A model generated the notes under the pieces. The model was not told where the DNA came from, searched no databases, and saw only the letters and a program-made list of their open reading frames with translations. Both the position numbers and the translations under genes were made by a program. A stretch of DNA of 64,000 bases from Flammulina velutipes (lineage: Eukaryota; Basidiomycota; Agaricomycetes; Agaricales; Physalacriaceae): NCBI GenBank assembly GCA_011800155.1, contig CM022368.1, positions 186,001 through 250,000 of the forward strand, written 5' to 3'. Below, piece by piece: positions 43,267 to 53,945 of the stretch (the first letter of the stretch is position 1; the number at the start of each line of letters is the position of its first letter).

Positions 43267-44333
43267 TTAATAGTTTGCCTCGTCTGTCCTACTTTCGTTG
43301 ACGTTCTGAGTGTGGTTATGCAACCTAACACCAGTGCGCTTCATTCCAACATCATGCGCAGTGCACAAAAGGTACACCAGCAGCGCCGTCGTCGCAATCC
43401 CACCCAGCATACACGCCATGATCCGACTGAAGGACGCGCAAAAGATCATCAACCCCGCAAAGAACATCCCCACCGAGAAATGCAAAACAAGAGGCAACAT
43501 GTGGATAATGAGGGGGACGTGCCAGTTCTCGAGACCGATGAACCGCATCTGGCGGATACGAGCCAGGTCGCGGGGTGAGCCGGACGGGAGGGTGCTGTAT
43601 ACGTTTATCCACTGTTTGGCGAGGATGCAGATGAGGGTGGTGAAGAGGCTCAAGGCGAGGCTGGTGAACCAGAGGCCGTTGATCCAGAGAGCACCGGTAC
43701 GTGGGCGGAAGCCTTGCTTGATGTAGGTCTTGAATGCGAAGTGGGGGATGTCGTCGATGGGGAGGCCTTCGGCGTAGGCACGCTGGAGCTCGATGAGCTC
43801 TGGGATCATGAGGGCCATGACTGCCCTGTAGTCGATGCGGAGATCGCGCGAGCTTTGGATAGCGAATGTGGCGATGACTACGGAGAAGATGGAGGACTAG
43901 GAGAAGAAGGGGATGTTAATTTTTGTGGCGGGGGGTTTTTGAGGCGCGTGGACTTACGAAGAGGAGGGTGACGTCGAGAGAATCGCGCCATCTTGAGATC
44001 ATCTCCGAGTCGTATTTGGTGTATTCGTCGATGAATACGCGCCAGATGCGGGCGTGTGTGCCCATTTCTTTGAATTGCTCGTCTTCGGGATATTTCTCTT
44101 CGTAGTTGACTTCTTCGCTCGCTGTAGTGTGTGGTGAGTTGACATGTTGGAGGAGAGGAATGAGGGAGATGCGTACTCTCTGGTACATAGTACTTGGGGG
44201 TAGAACCGAGGACGCCAAAGAACTTTCTTTTGCGGCGGGGCATCCTTCTCGATTGACCACCTTCGGCGTGATGCTCCTCCTCCTCTTGGAATGAGGCGTC
44301 GGGGGTGGCACTACGTTCGTCTTCTGATGACAT
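43267..44333 (-). CDS. DUF6535 membrane protein (short form)
   Basis: Three exons (44333-44177, 44121-43958, 43896-43267) encode 316 aa; introns of 55 and 61 bp. The acidic N-terminus has a basic patch (RRMPRRKRKFFGVLG). The DUF6535 domain begins at IWRVFIDEYTKYDSEMISRW. It continues through LDVTLLFSSIFSVVIATFAI, LWINGLWFTSLALSLFTTLI with LAKQWINVY, PLVLHFSVGMFFAGLMIFCA, and MLGGIATTALLVYLLCTAH. Four membrane spans match the family, but the protein stops ~40 residues after the last one. The long soluble tail of the gene at 33164 is absent, so this is a domain-only form. It converges on the NCS1 gene (127 bp between stops). Function unknown. Confidence 0.8.
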
Positions 44334-45026
44334 GCTGGATAGGTAGACTGGAATGTGGTGAGGGTGTAAACTGGTGGTTACTGTTGACTCTGTTCCATCT
44401 TGGGCTAGGTTTATAAGAGTGAACGGGCCGAGTTCGGAGACAGGCTTTTGTTACGAGGAGAGAACAAAGGTTTTTGTTCTAGTGACGGTTAAGGAAAGTG
44501 GATTTGGAGGCTTATTGTGGAACAAGGGCACCTTTGGCTTAGCTGATGATTGTCGGGAAGGGGAACGACCTTGGGTGTACACGATCAGATGGGCATCTGA
44601 GTTCGTTATAGAGTCCTGGGCCCGAGTAACAATAGTAAATATGGTCAGCATCTTGCGCCACACTAGAAGCATATTGCTTTTGTTGCAGATAATTTTTTGT
44701 CAGGGTAATCAGCACGGTAACGAAGGAGCTGTTGTCAAGTGGTTAATAGCTGACGTTGGTGAAAAAGATGTGGCGCCTACGGCTGTGCCGGAGTGTTTAA
44801 TATCCAGCGTCTACAAGCATCGAAGTCTGGCGAGGTGCAATGTCGGTGTTGCAAGTCGCCATGTCGCGTGGTCATGGGGAGACGGTAGCTGTTGGATGGA
44901 GACGGCAGATGCCGCCCAATCATAGAAAAGTGAAACCACGTGGACTTTCCAGGCTTTTACCACCACTGTCCTCGACGTCCAGCTCGACCTTTGGTTGCAG
45001 CGCCCTCCCGACTGCTGTGCGGCGCA
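44334..45026. other. divergent promoter region of DUF6535 and CHS7 genes
   Basis: The 693 bp between two divergent start codons. Contains TGCGCCACA at 44654. No gene seen. Confidence 0.45.
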
Positions 45027-46053
45027 ATGACGCGCTTTGGCGATTTCAAACCCCTGTGCACCTCGACACCGTCGTATCCGTGGTGCAACCTCTTTTACCG
45101 GCATCTGCTTGATATCGATTCCAATGTCATAACGGCAGCAACTGGCGACCCAGTCGGCATAAATCCTTCGTGTGGCATTCCACGCGTCGGGACAGATGGC
45201 AGCATTAGCAATATCGCGAATATCCTGGCCTGCGGCCTCAGCATCCCCCTCGTTGCCCTCCTCATTTTCGTGGTTTCCCGGAGAAAAGCCGCCGTTGGGC
45301 GTGTCGAACTCAGAGCGTTTCTCGTCCTTTACCTCTTAACTCTTCCCTTCCAAATCCTCACCACCGGGAGTCTGCTCGAGCAGGGCGGCACCCCCCTCGT
45401 CGTCCTCACAGCCATACACGCTGGTCTCGTTGTTGCACTATTTAGTGCATTGCTGGCCAATGCCCTCGTTGCAACTCAGGTCGTTGAGGACGGTACCATG
45501 GCCTCCATCGTTCCCTTCTTCATCTTCTGCCTCATATCCTTCGCCGCCGGACTATACGTTTCCCTCGATGTTGGACTGGGATTCACCGATGCCCTCGAAC
45601 CAGGCGACCCACAAACAGATCTACATTCCGTCGCTCTTTTCATTGTCACCAGCATTTGGCCTGCCTTTTGCAGTGTTGCGTATCTAGGTTTGATGGCCTA
45701 CATCGTCTTGGCCGTGCTCAACGAGATGCGGCCCATGTGGTATTATATTATTGGCGCCGTTCTCTTCGTCCTCGGACAGCTGGCATGGTTCCTCTTGGGC
45801 AAGGTTATTTGCAACGGAAGCAACGCCAAAGTGGTACGCTCCTTCTCCCGCGCAATACTTACTTCCGTCTCACCTCTTTATAGGACGGCAGTTTCATTGC
45901 AACCGTGCTAGAGACGGCGTGTGTAGGAGCAATATATTTAGCTTGGAAAAGCATTACTGAAGGTCCGTCTACTCGCTTGCTTTTTGATGCGCGCCTAACA
46001 TGCATACTTTAGAATCGTGGGATGAAGATCCGTATTATGGTGGAGGTTATTAG
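45027..46053 (+). CDS. CHS7: chitin synthase export chaperone
   Basis: Three exons (45027-45833, 45884-45962, 46013-46053) encode 308 aa; both introns are 50 bp. The ATG at 45027 gives the family start MTRFGDFKPLCTSTPSYPWC. Seven membrane segments follow, with the conserved motifs LRAFLVLYLLTLPFQILTTG, ISFAAGLYVSLDVGLGF, VTSIWPAFCSVAYLGLMAYI, VLNEMRPMWYYIIGAVLFVL and FLLGKVICNGSNAKVDGSF. The end is TEESWDEDPYYGGGY, typical of the family. It is an ER membrane chaperone needed for class-IV chitin synthase (Chs3-type) to leave the ER, and so supports cell-wall chitin formation. Length is normal for fungi and all motifs are intact. Confidence 0.93.
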
Positions 46054-46358
46054 TCGTGCTGGCCTTCTCTTTCCCCCCAGACGCTGTATCTTGTCCATTA
46101 TGTACCCACATCTTACCGTACTATATCTATACCATTCGTTGTATATAGCCTGTGATCTGTATTCCTCTTTTACGACATTTCCTGGGCGACGAAATACACG
46201 GTTTTCTCTCATATATTACGTTGTCGGGAATTATGTTCGCTGCCCATCGATGGTACGTTTAGGACAAGGACAGGGTTATAGTTATTTAATTAGTGTGCCC
46301 ACGACGAATACCGGAAGGGTTTGGGAATATCTGGTCATGAATGTATTCTCTGTTTAAC

Positions 46359-46742
46359 AAGTGTGAATATCTGAGTGCCAAGTTCCTTACATGTGCACAC
46401 AATGATTACGCCACACTAGATTAGATTAGATAACAATACTTGGCCGTGATCTTGTAGTGTATTATCAGCAAGTCATTTCGCTTGGACACACTGCCCGTTC
46501 ACCTAGAGATCAGCTGCTTTGTGAGGAAACCGACGCAGGGGTCAAGTGTGAATATCTGAGTGCCAAGTTCACCTTAGATGTGCACACAATGATTACGCCA
46601 CACTAGATTAGATCAGATAACAATACCTGGTGGTGATCCTGTAGTGTATTATCAGCAAGTCATTTCGCTTGGACAGACTGCCCGTTCACCTAGCGATCAG
46701 CTGCTTCCTACAGGAGTATGCAAGGAAACCGATGCAAAATGG
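46359..46742. repeat. tandem direct repeat, two units of ~185 bp
   Basis: Unit 1 starts at 46359 and unit 2 at 46544, both with AAGTGTGAATATCTGAGTGC. Both continue through 'atgtgcacacaatgattac', 'gccacactagattaga' and 'cagcaagtcatttcgcttgg' to 'gatcagctgctt'. Identity is about 90%. No ORF. Confidence 0.85.
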
Positions 46743-47130
46743 TCACTCAAAATGAGGTCAAGGTGATCACTTGAAGAATTGAAGAATTATTCAATAAGCT
46801 TGATGCCTTGGGAACGTCTCCCCACAAAATTCAACGACTCTCACCGATAGTAGCTTACATGCATTGAATCGTTTTACAAACATAGTTCAAAGGATAGAGC
46901 CACATCTATATGCAGGAAAGAGATCAAAGACGCGAGTGTGATCGTGTGGCCAAACTGCGTTCAGCAGTTCAACTAAAATTTCTAGTGCATTGCATTCCTA
47001 TGCATCCCAACGATGAGCTATGAGAGTCGCTGTATTTTACACATCATTCCTGAGGTATCGAGCTGGATGGACAATTTATCAATTAGCTTGAAGCCTTGAT
47101 CACCTTGGCCACATTTTGAGTCAGTAATTT
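46740..47130. repeat. imperfect foldback repeat 1
   Basis: Arm 46744-46868 and arm 46998-47130 are inverted and diverged. Shared blocks are CTCAAAATGAGGTCAAGGTG versus (inverted) CTCAAAATGTGGCCAAGGTG, a GAGAGTCG-TTGAATTTT block and ATGCAT. It resembles foldback 2 downstream and looks like an old miniature element. Confidence 0.5.
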
Positions 47131-47261
47131 CCTTGGATAATCCAGCCTGTTATGGAATATGTATAGTACACCATCAACACCAGCAGACCCGAAGCTTTCC
47201 TGTACTCCTTGAGTCCACAATAATTAATGATGAAAGATTAAAGCTGTTTTACAGTGTGATA

Positions 47262-47735
47262 CCTTGGGAACGACGTCCGAAAGAATTTTGAGACTCCTTA
47301 CACCAATAGAAGAGGAGTATAGGAAGGTAATGCATGCATCATTTGAGGAGCCAGGGTGCGGACGCTGAAAGGTGCTCGGAGAGCTCCTTGGTCACACTAT
47401 GTCACGAATCGCCATCCCCGACTGATGTTGCAATCGGACGGCTTCGACACAAGGACGAGCAGAAGTAGTTGATATTCTGGCATAAGAACAAATTCAAGTA
47501 TGCGTAGAGCTCAAATAAAGCCACCATGTATGAGAATTCAAACGAAGTCGAGAAAGTTAGGGCAATTGCCGGAAGTCGGCATCTCGGGGCTTGTCACGCT
47601 AAGACGCAGTTGAGCACCTTTCAGTGTCTAAGTAACTCACTCACAAGCTGGCCACTCAAATAATGCATGTAATACCATTGCATACATACCTTCTATAAGT
47701 ACCGAGAGTCCCAGAATTTTTTCAGACGTCTCTCC
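47262..47735. repeat. imperfect foldback repeat 2
   Basis: Arms 47262-47385 and 47613-47735 are inverted. Shared blocks are GACGTC(C/T)GAAAGAATTTTGAG, TAATGCATGCATCATTTGAG and GCTGAAAGGTGCTC. Its first arm resembles the first arm of foldback 1 (CCTTGGGAACG...), so both belong to one family. Confidence 0.55.
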
Positions 47736-48024
47736 TTATATATAAAACCGTTAAGGGGCTTCAGCAATTCTTCATCACCTTCATTGTGCATTGGAAAAGC
47801 ATACGTTATTTCGTTTCCTTAGATATTAGGAGCTGCTGTAGAGAAGTCCTCTTACTGTAAGCTCGCAAAAAGGCCGATGCTGATACCAGCACTCATTGAA
47901 GCAGCACTAACTGAATAATCACATCCAGCCCTATATTCGGGCACAGACATTGTGACTTGTCACTCTTTACTTCTCTCTTTAGCTCTCTCGCCTTCTCACC
48001 TTAGGACCTCCTGGAAGACTACCA

Positions 48025-49127
48025 ATGGCTTTGATTACCATCTCGGGATATCCTTGCAGTGGCAAGACGCGCAGAGCTCAACAAATCAAGGATTTCGTTG
48101 AAGCGAAAATGAAGGATCCCGAATACAAGGGTCCACAAAACAACGTCGTGATAATATCAGACCATTCGCTGAGTGTAAAGCGGTCAGCGTACAATGGTGT
48201 GTAGTCCCTCCTCATGCCTGCGACGTCTGTTGATCAACGCAGACAGTCGTTCCGAAAAGCCAGCTCGCGGGACGCTTTTCACGGCATTACAACGCCAGAT
48301 ATCTCTGAACAACATTGTCATCCTCGACGCGCCCAACTACATCAAAGGGTTTCGATATCAGATCTACTGCGCCGCCAGGGAATTCAAAGTGCGGGTTGCA
48401 ACTGTGAGTCTTTAGATCTTTGCGCGCCAGATTCGTCGTTGACCGTCGTTCTAAAGTAGGTTTTCGTCGTCGCCACGCCAGAACAATGTCGAGAACGAAA
48501 TGCTGCACGCCCGGAGTCCGAAAGATATACACCTGAAACGTATGGTGCTCCATCCCTATTTTCTAGAGACAACGCTCAAAACCTACACCAGACTTGACAA
48601 TCTCATCCAGCGTTTCGAGGAACCCAGCTCTATGGCCCGCTGGGACTCGCCTCTCTTCACGCTGCTCTGGACAGACGACGATCTCCCCGAAGCAGAGATG
48701 TGGAAGGCGATAACATCGGGCGACGTGAAGCCACCAAATTCGGGAACGCTCTCGGTAGGAATTACCCCATCATTCCTGTACCATATTTGACTCCTAGTAA
48801 CAGGTCAACAAAGCACCTACAGACGCGCTCTTGAACTTGGAGAACACAACCTTATCCATCGTTTTTGCGATCGTCGCGGAGCAAACTGCGTCTGGTGCAT
48901 TAGGCGGTCCTGTACAGCTTGCCCTGACGCCTGTGCTTAAACCGCATATTTCACTGCCATCTCGTCATATCACCCTTTCCGAGCTGCAGAGACTCAAGCG
49001 GCAATTCGTCACCGTACACAAAAAAGCCATCACGCTGGGTACGACAGAAAAAGGCGCAGTTGACTGGGAGGAAGAGCGTATAGCGGCCAAGTTTATCACT
49101 TACCTCGAGGAGCATCTAAAAGACTGA
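48025..49127 (+). CDS. KTI12: KTI12 Elongator-associated P-loop protein
   Basis: Five exons (48025-48196, 48243-48403, 48460-48539, 48592-48754, 48804-49127) encode 299 aa; introns are 46-56 bp. The P-loop is ISGYPCSGKT at residues 5-14. IVILDAPNYIKGFRYQIYC is the Walker-B-like family block. RYTPETLDNLIQRFEEPSSM and RWDSPLFTLLW follow, and the C-terminal ITLSELQRLKRQFVTVHKK and YLEEHL are the KTI12 tRNA-binding end. The protein is a tRNA-stimulated ATPase that works with Elongator in wobble-uridine modification (mcm5U). All motifs are intact and length is normal. The model is supported by frame continuity and by family motifs that span three of the four junctions. Confidence 0.93.
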
Positions 49128-49370
49128 TAATAGGCACCCTTTTTGTGTTACATATACTCGGACAGATCTTCCGTCCGCCAAGCGATGCATACTGCCATCC
49201 GGCACTTCGTTTCGAAGACATTACCATCTGGCTGGTCCTAGATTCATAACACGAAATGACCACGGAGAGCGCTCAGAGTCATGCAGTGTTGATGCATCAA
49301 GAACGCGAGATTATAAGTACATCAACCTTGGTTATTTCATCTCCAAAGTTCTTCCTCTTACTCACCGGCA

Positions 49371-51980
49371 ATGCCACCTTCCAGCAGGTTACTCTCCTCC
49401 CTTTTACTCGTCTTCCTGCTGGTGGTTGTCACCCTTAACTCTGCTCATGCCCAACTCTCTATAGACGATTATGCTCCCGACACAAACATCGAATGCCCGT
49501 CAACTCCACTGCTTCGCGTCTTCTCAGCCTCTGAGCAGGTCTTGAATCCGCAGGAGGTGGAATTTGGCACTGCCAGAGACGAAATCGTGGCCGATGCGTG
49601 GGAGGACTGGATCGGGGACGGCTCTGGATTAGGATACGCTGACATACACTTTGTGACAGCAAACGCGTCCAAGGTTGGGATAGCTGTAAGCGGGGGTTCA
49701 TTCCGAGCGAGTCTGTATGGTGCCGGCGTGTTGAATGCTTTGGATGCGAGGAATGGGACCGCCAAGGCGGCAGGGACAGGCGGATTGCTGCAGGTGTCGT
49801 CGTACATATCTGCCCTCTCAGGTATGTTGATCATTGAAGAGTGCTTGTGTTTGCTAAATTGAAGCATTCTAGGCGGCAGTTGGTTGATATCATCGCTGTA
49901 TTCAAACGGGTTTCCGGAAATACCCAGCCTCGTTTTTGGCACGGAGGATGGATTTCCGGGCTGGCTGCTTGATCTGAATTTGTTTCTTCCGGGTGGCATC
50001 GATCCTTTCAATGAAGAGAATCAAGCGTTTTATGGGAGCGTCGCCGGGAGTGTACTGGCAAAGGCGAAGACTGGGATGTGCGTCATGTTTTTTTGAGTCT
50101 CTCGTATCTTTTTTTTGAATAACCCACCTTGCAGATTCACGAGTCTGACAGATGCATGGTCTCGGTATGCTTACGGTCTTAACATTTGCGTCAAGACTGC
50201 GGCTGACCAAATCATACTTACAGAGCACTCTCTTATCATTTTCTCAATCAAACCACGCGTGACAATTTCTTCACGAACGACAGCGCCCATGGCGCTGGAC
50301 AGCTCTGGTCGCAGATAACGACTTCTGAGGCGTACAGGAATCACGAAGCGCCTTTTCCGATTGTGTTGGTCAATTCCCGTCCCCAGAGCAAAGAATATTC
50401 CGGCGATTTGACACCTGAGGCTCCCGTTTACGAGGTGATTATTCTATCCTCCTTACTACGAATATCTGTCTGATGTGTTCGCAGTTCAGTCCACTGGAGT
50501 TTGTGTCTTTCGACCCGAGTGTATCGGCTGCTATGGATCTCAAGTATATGGGATCCGCGCTATCGGAAGGCAGACCTGTCAATGATTCGTCTTGTGTGCA
50601 TGGATTAGATGAGACTGGATTCGTCCTGGGAACTAGTTCAAGCTTATTCAATGTGAGTTGGGTATTCATGGATTAATGCCGAGAAGACTGACCCATTCGG
50701 ATAGGCTATCTTCGACCAGGCATCCGACTTCGCTATGGACGCTAAGGAACTCGGTGTTATCGCAGACGTCTTCCAGCGCGTCGTGGAAGAGGTGCAAACG
50801 AAAGACAACGATGTAGCCAATTGGCCAAAGTACGTCATCGTGTTTTTGGTCTGCCTTTTTAGTTGACGGGCTTTTAGCCCGTTCAAGGGAATCGCCAGAT
50901 CTACTTACGTGGACACGAATAGCGATTGGCTGGAGCTCATAGATGGGGGCTTGAATGGAGAGAACATTCCGCTAGGACCTCTCTTCGTCAAGTCCAGGGA
51001 ACTCGATGTGATAGTGGCCATCGATGCGACGGCCAACACTGACGACTCTTTCCCAACGTATGTCAAGTTGACCTTATCATGTCTACGAATCTCAACTCCT
51101 TCCAGAGGCGATTCACTATTGAGAACGGAGAACCGCACATCACTGCTCTTGAAGGATACGGTAGGTTCAACTTTCCTATAAGTGGGATATTTTGTTGATC
51201 CCCTCGTAGCACCAATCTTTCCCGCCGCTCGCAAACTCTGAAGAAGACCTCGTTAACGCCGGAATCAACATGCGCCCTACGTTCTTTGGATGTGACCCGC
51301 AGAACAGCCCTCCGGAATACCCACTGGTGATATACTTACCGAACTCACCACCGTTGAATGGTGATGATCCTGTTAGCAAGTGCGTCCCGTTCTCCCCTCC
51401 TTTCCCAGTGCTATATGCTGACCTCTGCCTTGGCCAGTACCAACACCTTCAAGCTTGGCTATACCCAAAGGCACCAACATATCTTTTTAGACCAAGTTTT
51501 CAACAACACCATTGGAGGTTTTACGCCCAACTCGAACGAGCCGGATGACGAATTTGGGAAATGCTTGCAATGTGCGGCTGTGGATCGGGCGCGATTGAAG
51601 GCCACGCCCGTCGTTGGGCGGTCTACGTTTTGCGGACAGTGTTTTAAGCAGTACTGCTTCGATCCAAGCAATCCGCCGAATAAAGGGGAACTACCGAACA
51701 GGCAACAGGCGTTCGTGGATCCTGATGCGGAGGCTTTGAAGAGTTTCTTTCAGAGGCATAAGGGTGCGATTATAGGGGGTATCGTTGGGGGAGTGGTGTT
51801 TGTGATTCTTGTCGCTGGGGTTATGTGAGTCTTTCATTTCTTTGCAGGTTGGGAGAGATGCTGATCGTTCTACGTAGAATTTACCTTTGCTGCTTCAAGG
51901 TGAGGAAGGCGGTACTGGGGCAAAAGTATAAACTTGTTCCTCTTCTGGGGAGTAAGGAGAGGCATGGACCAGTACAGTAA
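49371..51980 (+). CDS. secreted lysophospholipase / phospholipase B
   Basis: Eleven exons encode 695 aa; the start is the ATG at 49371 and the stop 51978-51980. Introns begin at 49822, 50078 and onward; all are ~48-60 bp GT-AG. The signal peptide is MPPSSRLLSSLLLVFLLVVV with cleavage near SAHA. Catalytic-domain motifs of the cytosolic PLA2/PLB fold: nucleophile Ser107 in GIAVSGGSFRAS (canonical GxSGG), oxyanion Arg112, ISALSGGSWLISSLYSNGF, and the catalytic Asp419 in LIDGGLNGENIPLGPLF. Paired cysteines near the end (CLQCAA, CGQCFKQYC) fit the fungal family. A membrane helix (IIGGIVGGVVFVILVAGVM) then replaces the usual GPI signal and is followed by a ~35-residue basic tail. The enzyme removes acyl chains from phospholipids and lysophospholipids. 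A decayed paralogue lies at 59.8-60.9 kb. Confidence 0.9.
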
Positions 51981-52064
51981 TCATCCGTAATTTTGAGTTT
52001 AAGTTACATGCATTTGTAGTAGTAAACAATCGAATAGAAGGGGAACATCTATTTCTAAAGCTGG

Positions 52065-53756
52065 TCAACAATGTCGAACATCCACATTGACACCCAAATC
52101 GCGCAGATCCAATACTGCCGGATTCAAAAGCTCACCATGATTCAACAGCATTTTCTGGCCAGAAGGGGTGGATCTGTCCGTACTCATCGCAATCCGAAGA
52201 TACCAATGCATTTTATGCGAGCCCCCTTCTTTTCTCGATTCCAAAACCGCGGCAAGCATTTTCTGTGCCCTGGGGACCTGTCTGGCACCAATAGCAAAGG
52301 AAAGGCTGATGAGCGAGGTGAAACGATGGAGATTCTTCCCAAAGAAGTCGAGGACGGGGGTAGGGAGAATGGAGGCGCGTGTGTCCTGAAAATGCGATAC
52401 GCGTTGGAGGTTCAGCACAGACAGGGAGGTTTGTGACAGTAGAATGTCAGCGAGGCTTGCTGAGATGTGGCTGCCGTACAGGAGTAGGCTCTGTAGCATA
52501 CAATCAGATCGATGAAAGAATGCGACGCTGGCTGGGGTTGGCCATGCCTCGTCGTTATTACGCATCGAGCATTGCAAATGGGTGAGCCCAGGGAGGCTTA
52601 GAGCTTCCAGAAAATCCACCCCGGCGGTATCGATGCGTAAATGTGAGAGCCTTTCTTGACGAACGACTGTGGTAATCGCTCCTTCGTTACGAGTGATTTC
52701 GTGGATATGGATGTCCTCTAGATGTGGGGAGAGGTCGAGTAGGGCGGCCAGATCGAGAACGGTGGAAGTGTAGAGATGGAGATGAACGAGTTGCGGGCGT
52801 GGTGTGGTTGTGAGCATAGAAATGGACAACGGATAGGCGTTTATGTTTTGTAGATGCGGGGCACAAGTGACGATTGATCGATACCACTCTTCGTTCCTAT
52901 GGAATTGAAAGTCGTTCTCGCGGAAGTTGTCGCCCATAAAAATTCGCATCTCTATCAGGTGCCTGTAAATGTCTTGGGTAGTAGAGCACAAAGCGAAAGG
53001 TTCACTTGGAGAAGAGGATGATGCAGATGCATGGGAAAGATATAATTTCGACGTCCGGGGGAGAAGCTTGAAGAGCAAGCTAAGCATTTCCTTCCGTTGT
53101 TCGTTGAACCAATCTTGCTCAGGCTGACTCCGAGGTGGGTCAACGAGGTGGCATGTGAGAAGGTCGATAGTGAACGAATAAGAAAATCCTATTCTCTCTT
53201 CGAGAAGCCGCCAATGCTCTTTATGAAGCTGCAAATACCTTTCCTTGGACATATTATTAGCATTTGACTTGGGCGGGAAGAGACATATAGTCCGCCACAA
53301 ACGAGGATCAGAAATGGCTGCATTTCTCCATCGACGGCAAACACGGAGAGGTAGATTCTGCGCCATAAGAATGTTTATAGGGGACACATGTTGGGTGAGG
53401 CTGGCGGGAATATGGTTTTGGAGGTGGTGAAGGAATATATGAGTGAGGACCTCGGATGGAAGGTTGCGAATGGCGCTAGGCTTAAGGAGAGCTTCGTGGA
53501 GTGAGATGGATTTCTGGAGTTTTCTTTGAGTGGATGAGAGGGCTGTGAGAATCCGTGAATGTATCATCATCTCCTTCTGGTATTTGTTCCTCACTTCTCG
53601 TTCTACTTCTCTTTCTGTTGCAAGAGACGCTTCCACATCGACAAGTTGATCTTGAAGTGATTTCAACGTAGAAGATAAATTGTTGGTGTCTCGATCGTCG
53701 AGCACGAGATTGGCATAGCGGAGAAGATCTCCATCTGGTGATTCCTGCGTCGACAT
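52065..53756 (-). CDS. F-box protein, coiled-coil subfamily, paralogue 1
   Basis: A single coding exon of 563 aa from the ATG at 53756. The bases just before the ATG (ATTTTCTCAG) form a splice acceptor, so a 5'-UTR intron ends exactly at the start codon. Residues ~10-85 contain DGDLLRYANLVLDDRDTNN and a coiled coil (SLQDQLVDVEASLATEREVE, KLQKSISLHEALL). The F-box follows: IRNLPSEVLTHIFLHHLQ, then LPLRVCRRWRNAAISDPRLW. The C-terminal ~350 residues have weak leucine-rich motifs (LTHLQCSMRN, SLSVLNLQRVSHF). It is an expected Skp1-binding substrate adaptor of SCF ubiquitin ligase. It shares layout with the genes at 53946 and 57875. Confidence 0.85.
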   Translation of the reverse strand: MSTQESPDGDLLRYANLVLDDRDTNNLSSTLKSLQDQLVDVEASLATEREVEREVRNKYQKEMMIHSRILTALSSTQRKLQKSISLHEALLKPSAIRNLPSEVLTHIFLHHLQNHIPASLTQHVSPINILMAQNLPLRVCRRWRNAAISDPRLWRTICLFPPKSNANNMSKERYLQLHKEHWRLLEERIGFSYSFTIDLLTCHLVDPPRSQPEQDWFNEQRKEMLSLLFKLLPRTSKLYLSHASASSSSPSEPFALCSTTQDIYRHLIEMRIFMGDNFRENDFQFHRNEEWYRSIVTCAPHLQNINAYPLSISMLTTTPRPQLVHLHLYTSTVLDLAALLDLSPHLEDIHIHEITRNEGAITTVVRQERLSHLRIDTAGVDFLEALSLPGLTHLQCSMRNNDEAWPTPASVAFFHRSDCMLQSLLLYGSHISASLADILLSQTSLSVLNLQRVSHFQDTRASILPTPVLDFFGKNLHRFTSLISLSFAIGARQVPRAQKMLAAVLESRKEGGSHKMHWYLRIAMSTDRSTPSGQKMLLNHGELLNPAVLDLRDLGVNVDVRHC

Positions 53757-53945
53757 CTGAGAAAATATCAATTTCGAGAGTCTAATGAGCGACAGAGACT
53801 TTTACCCCTTTATAAGCTGTGTCGGCCGACTGTGGTGGTGGAGGCTCGGGAAGAGCGTTTTGGGAAATTCAGGCGCGGATCGCCTGTTTACATAGGTAAA
53901 TCGAAAATAAAGAAAGAATAAATTCACAAAAAGGATGTACACTAT

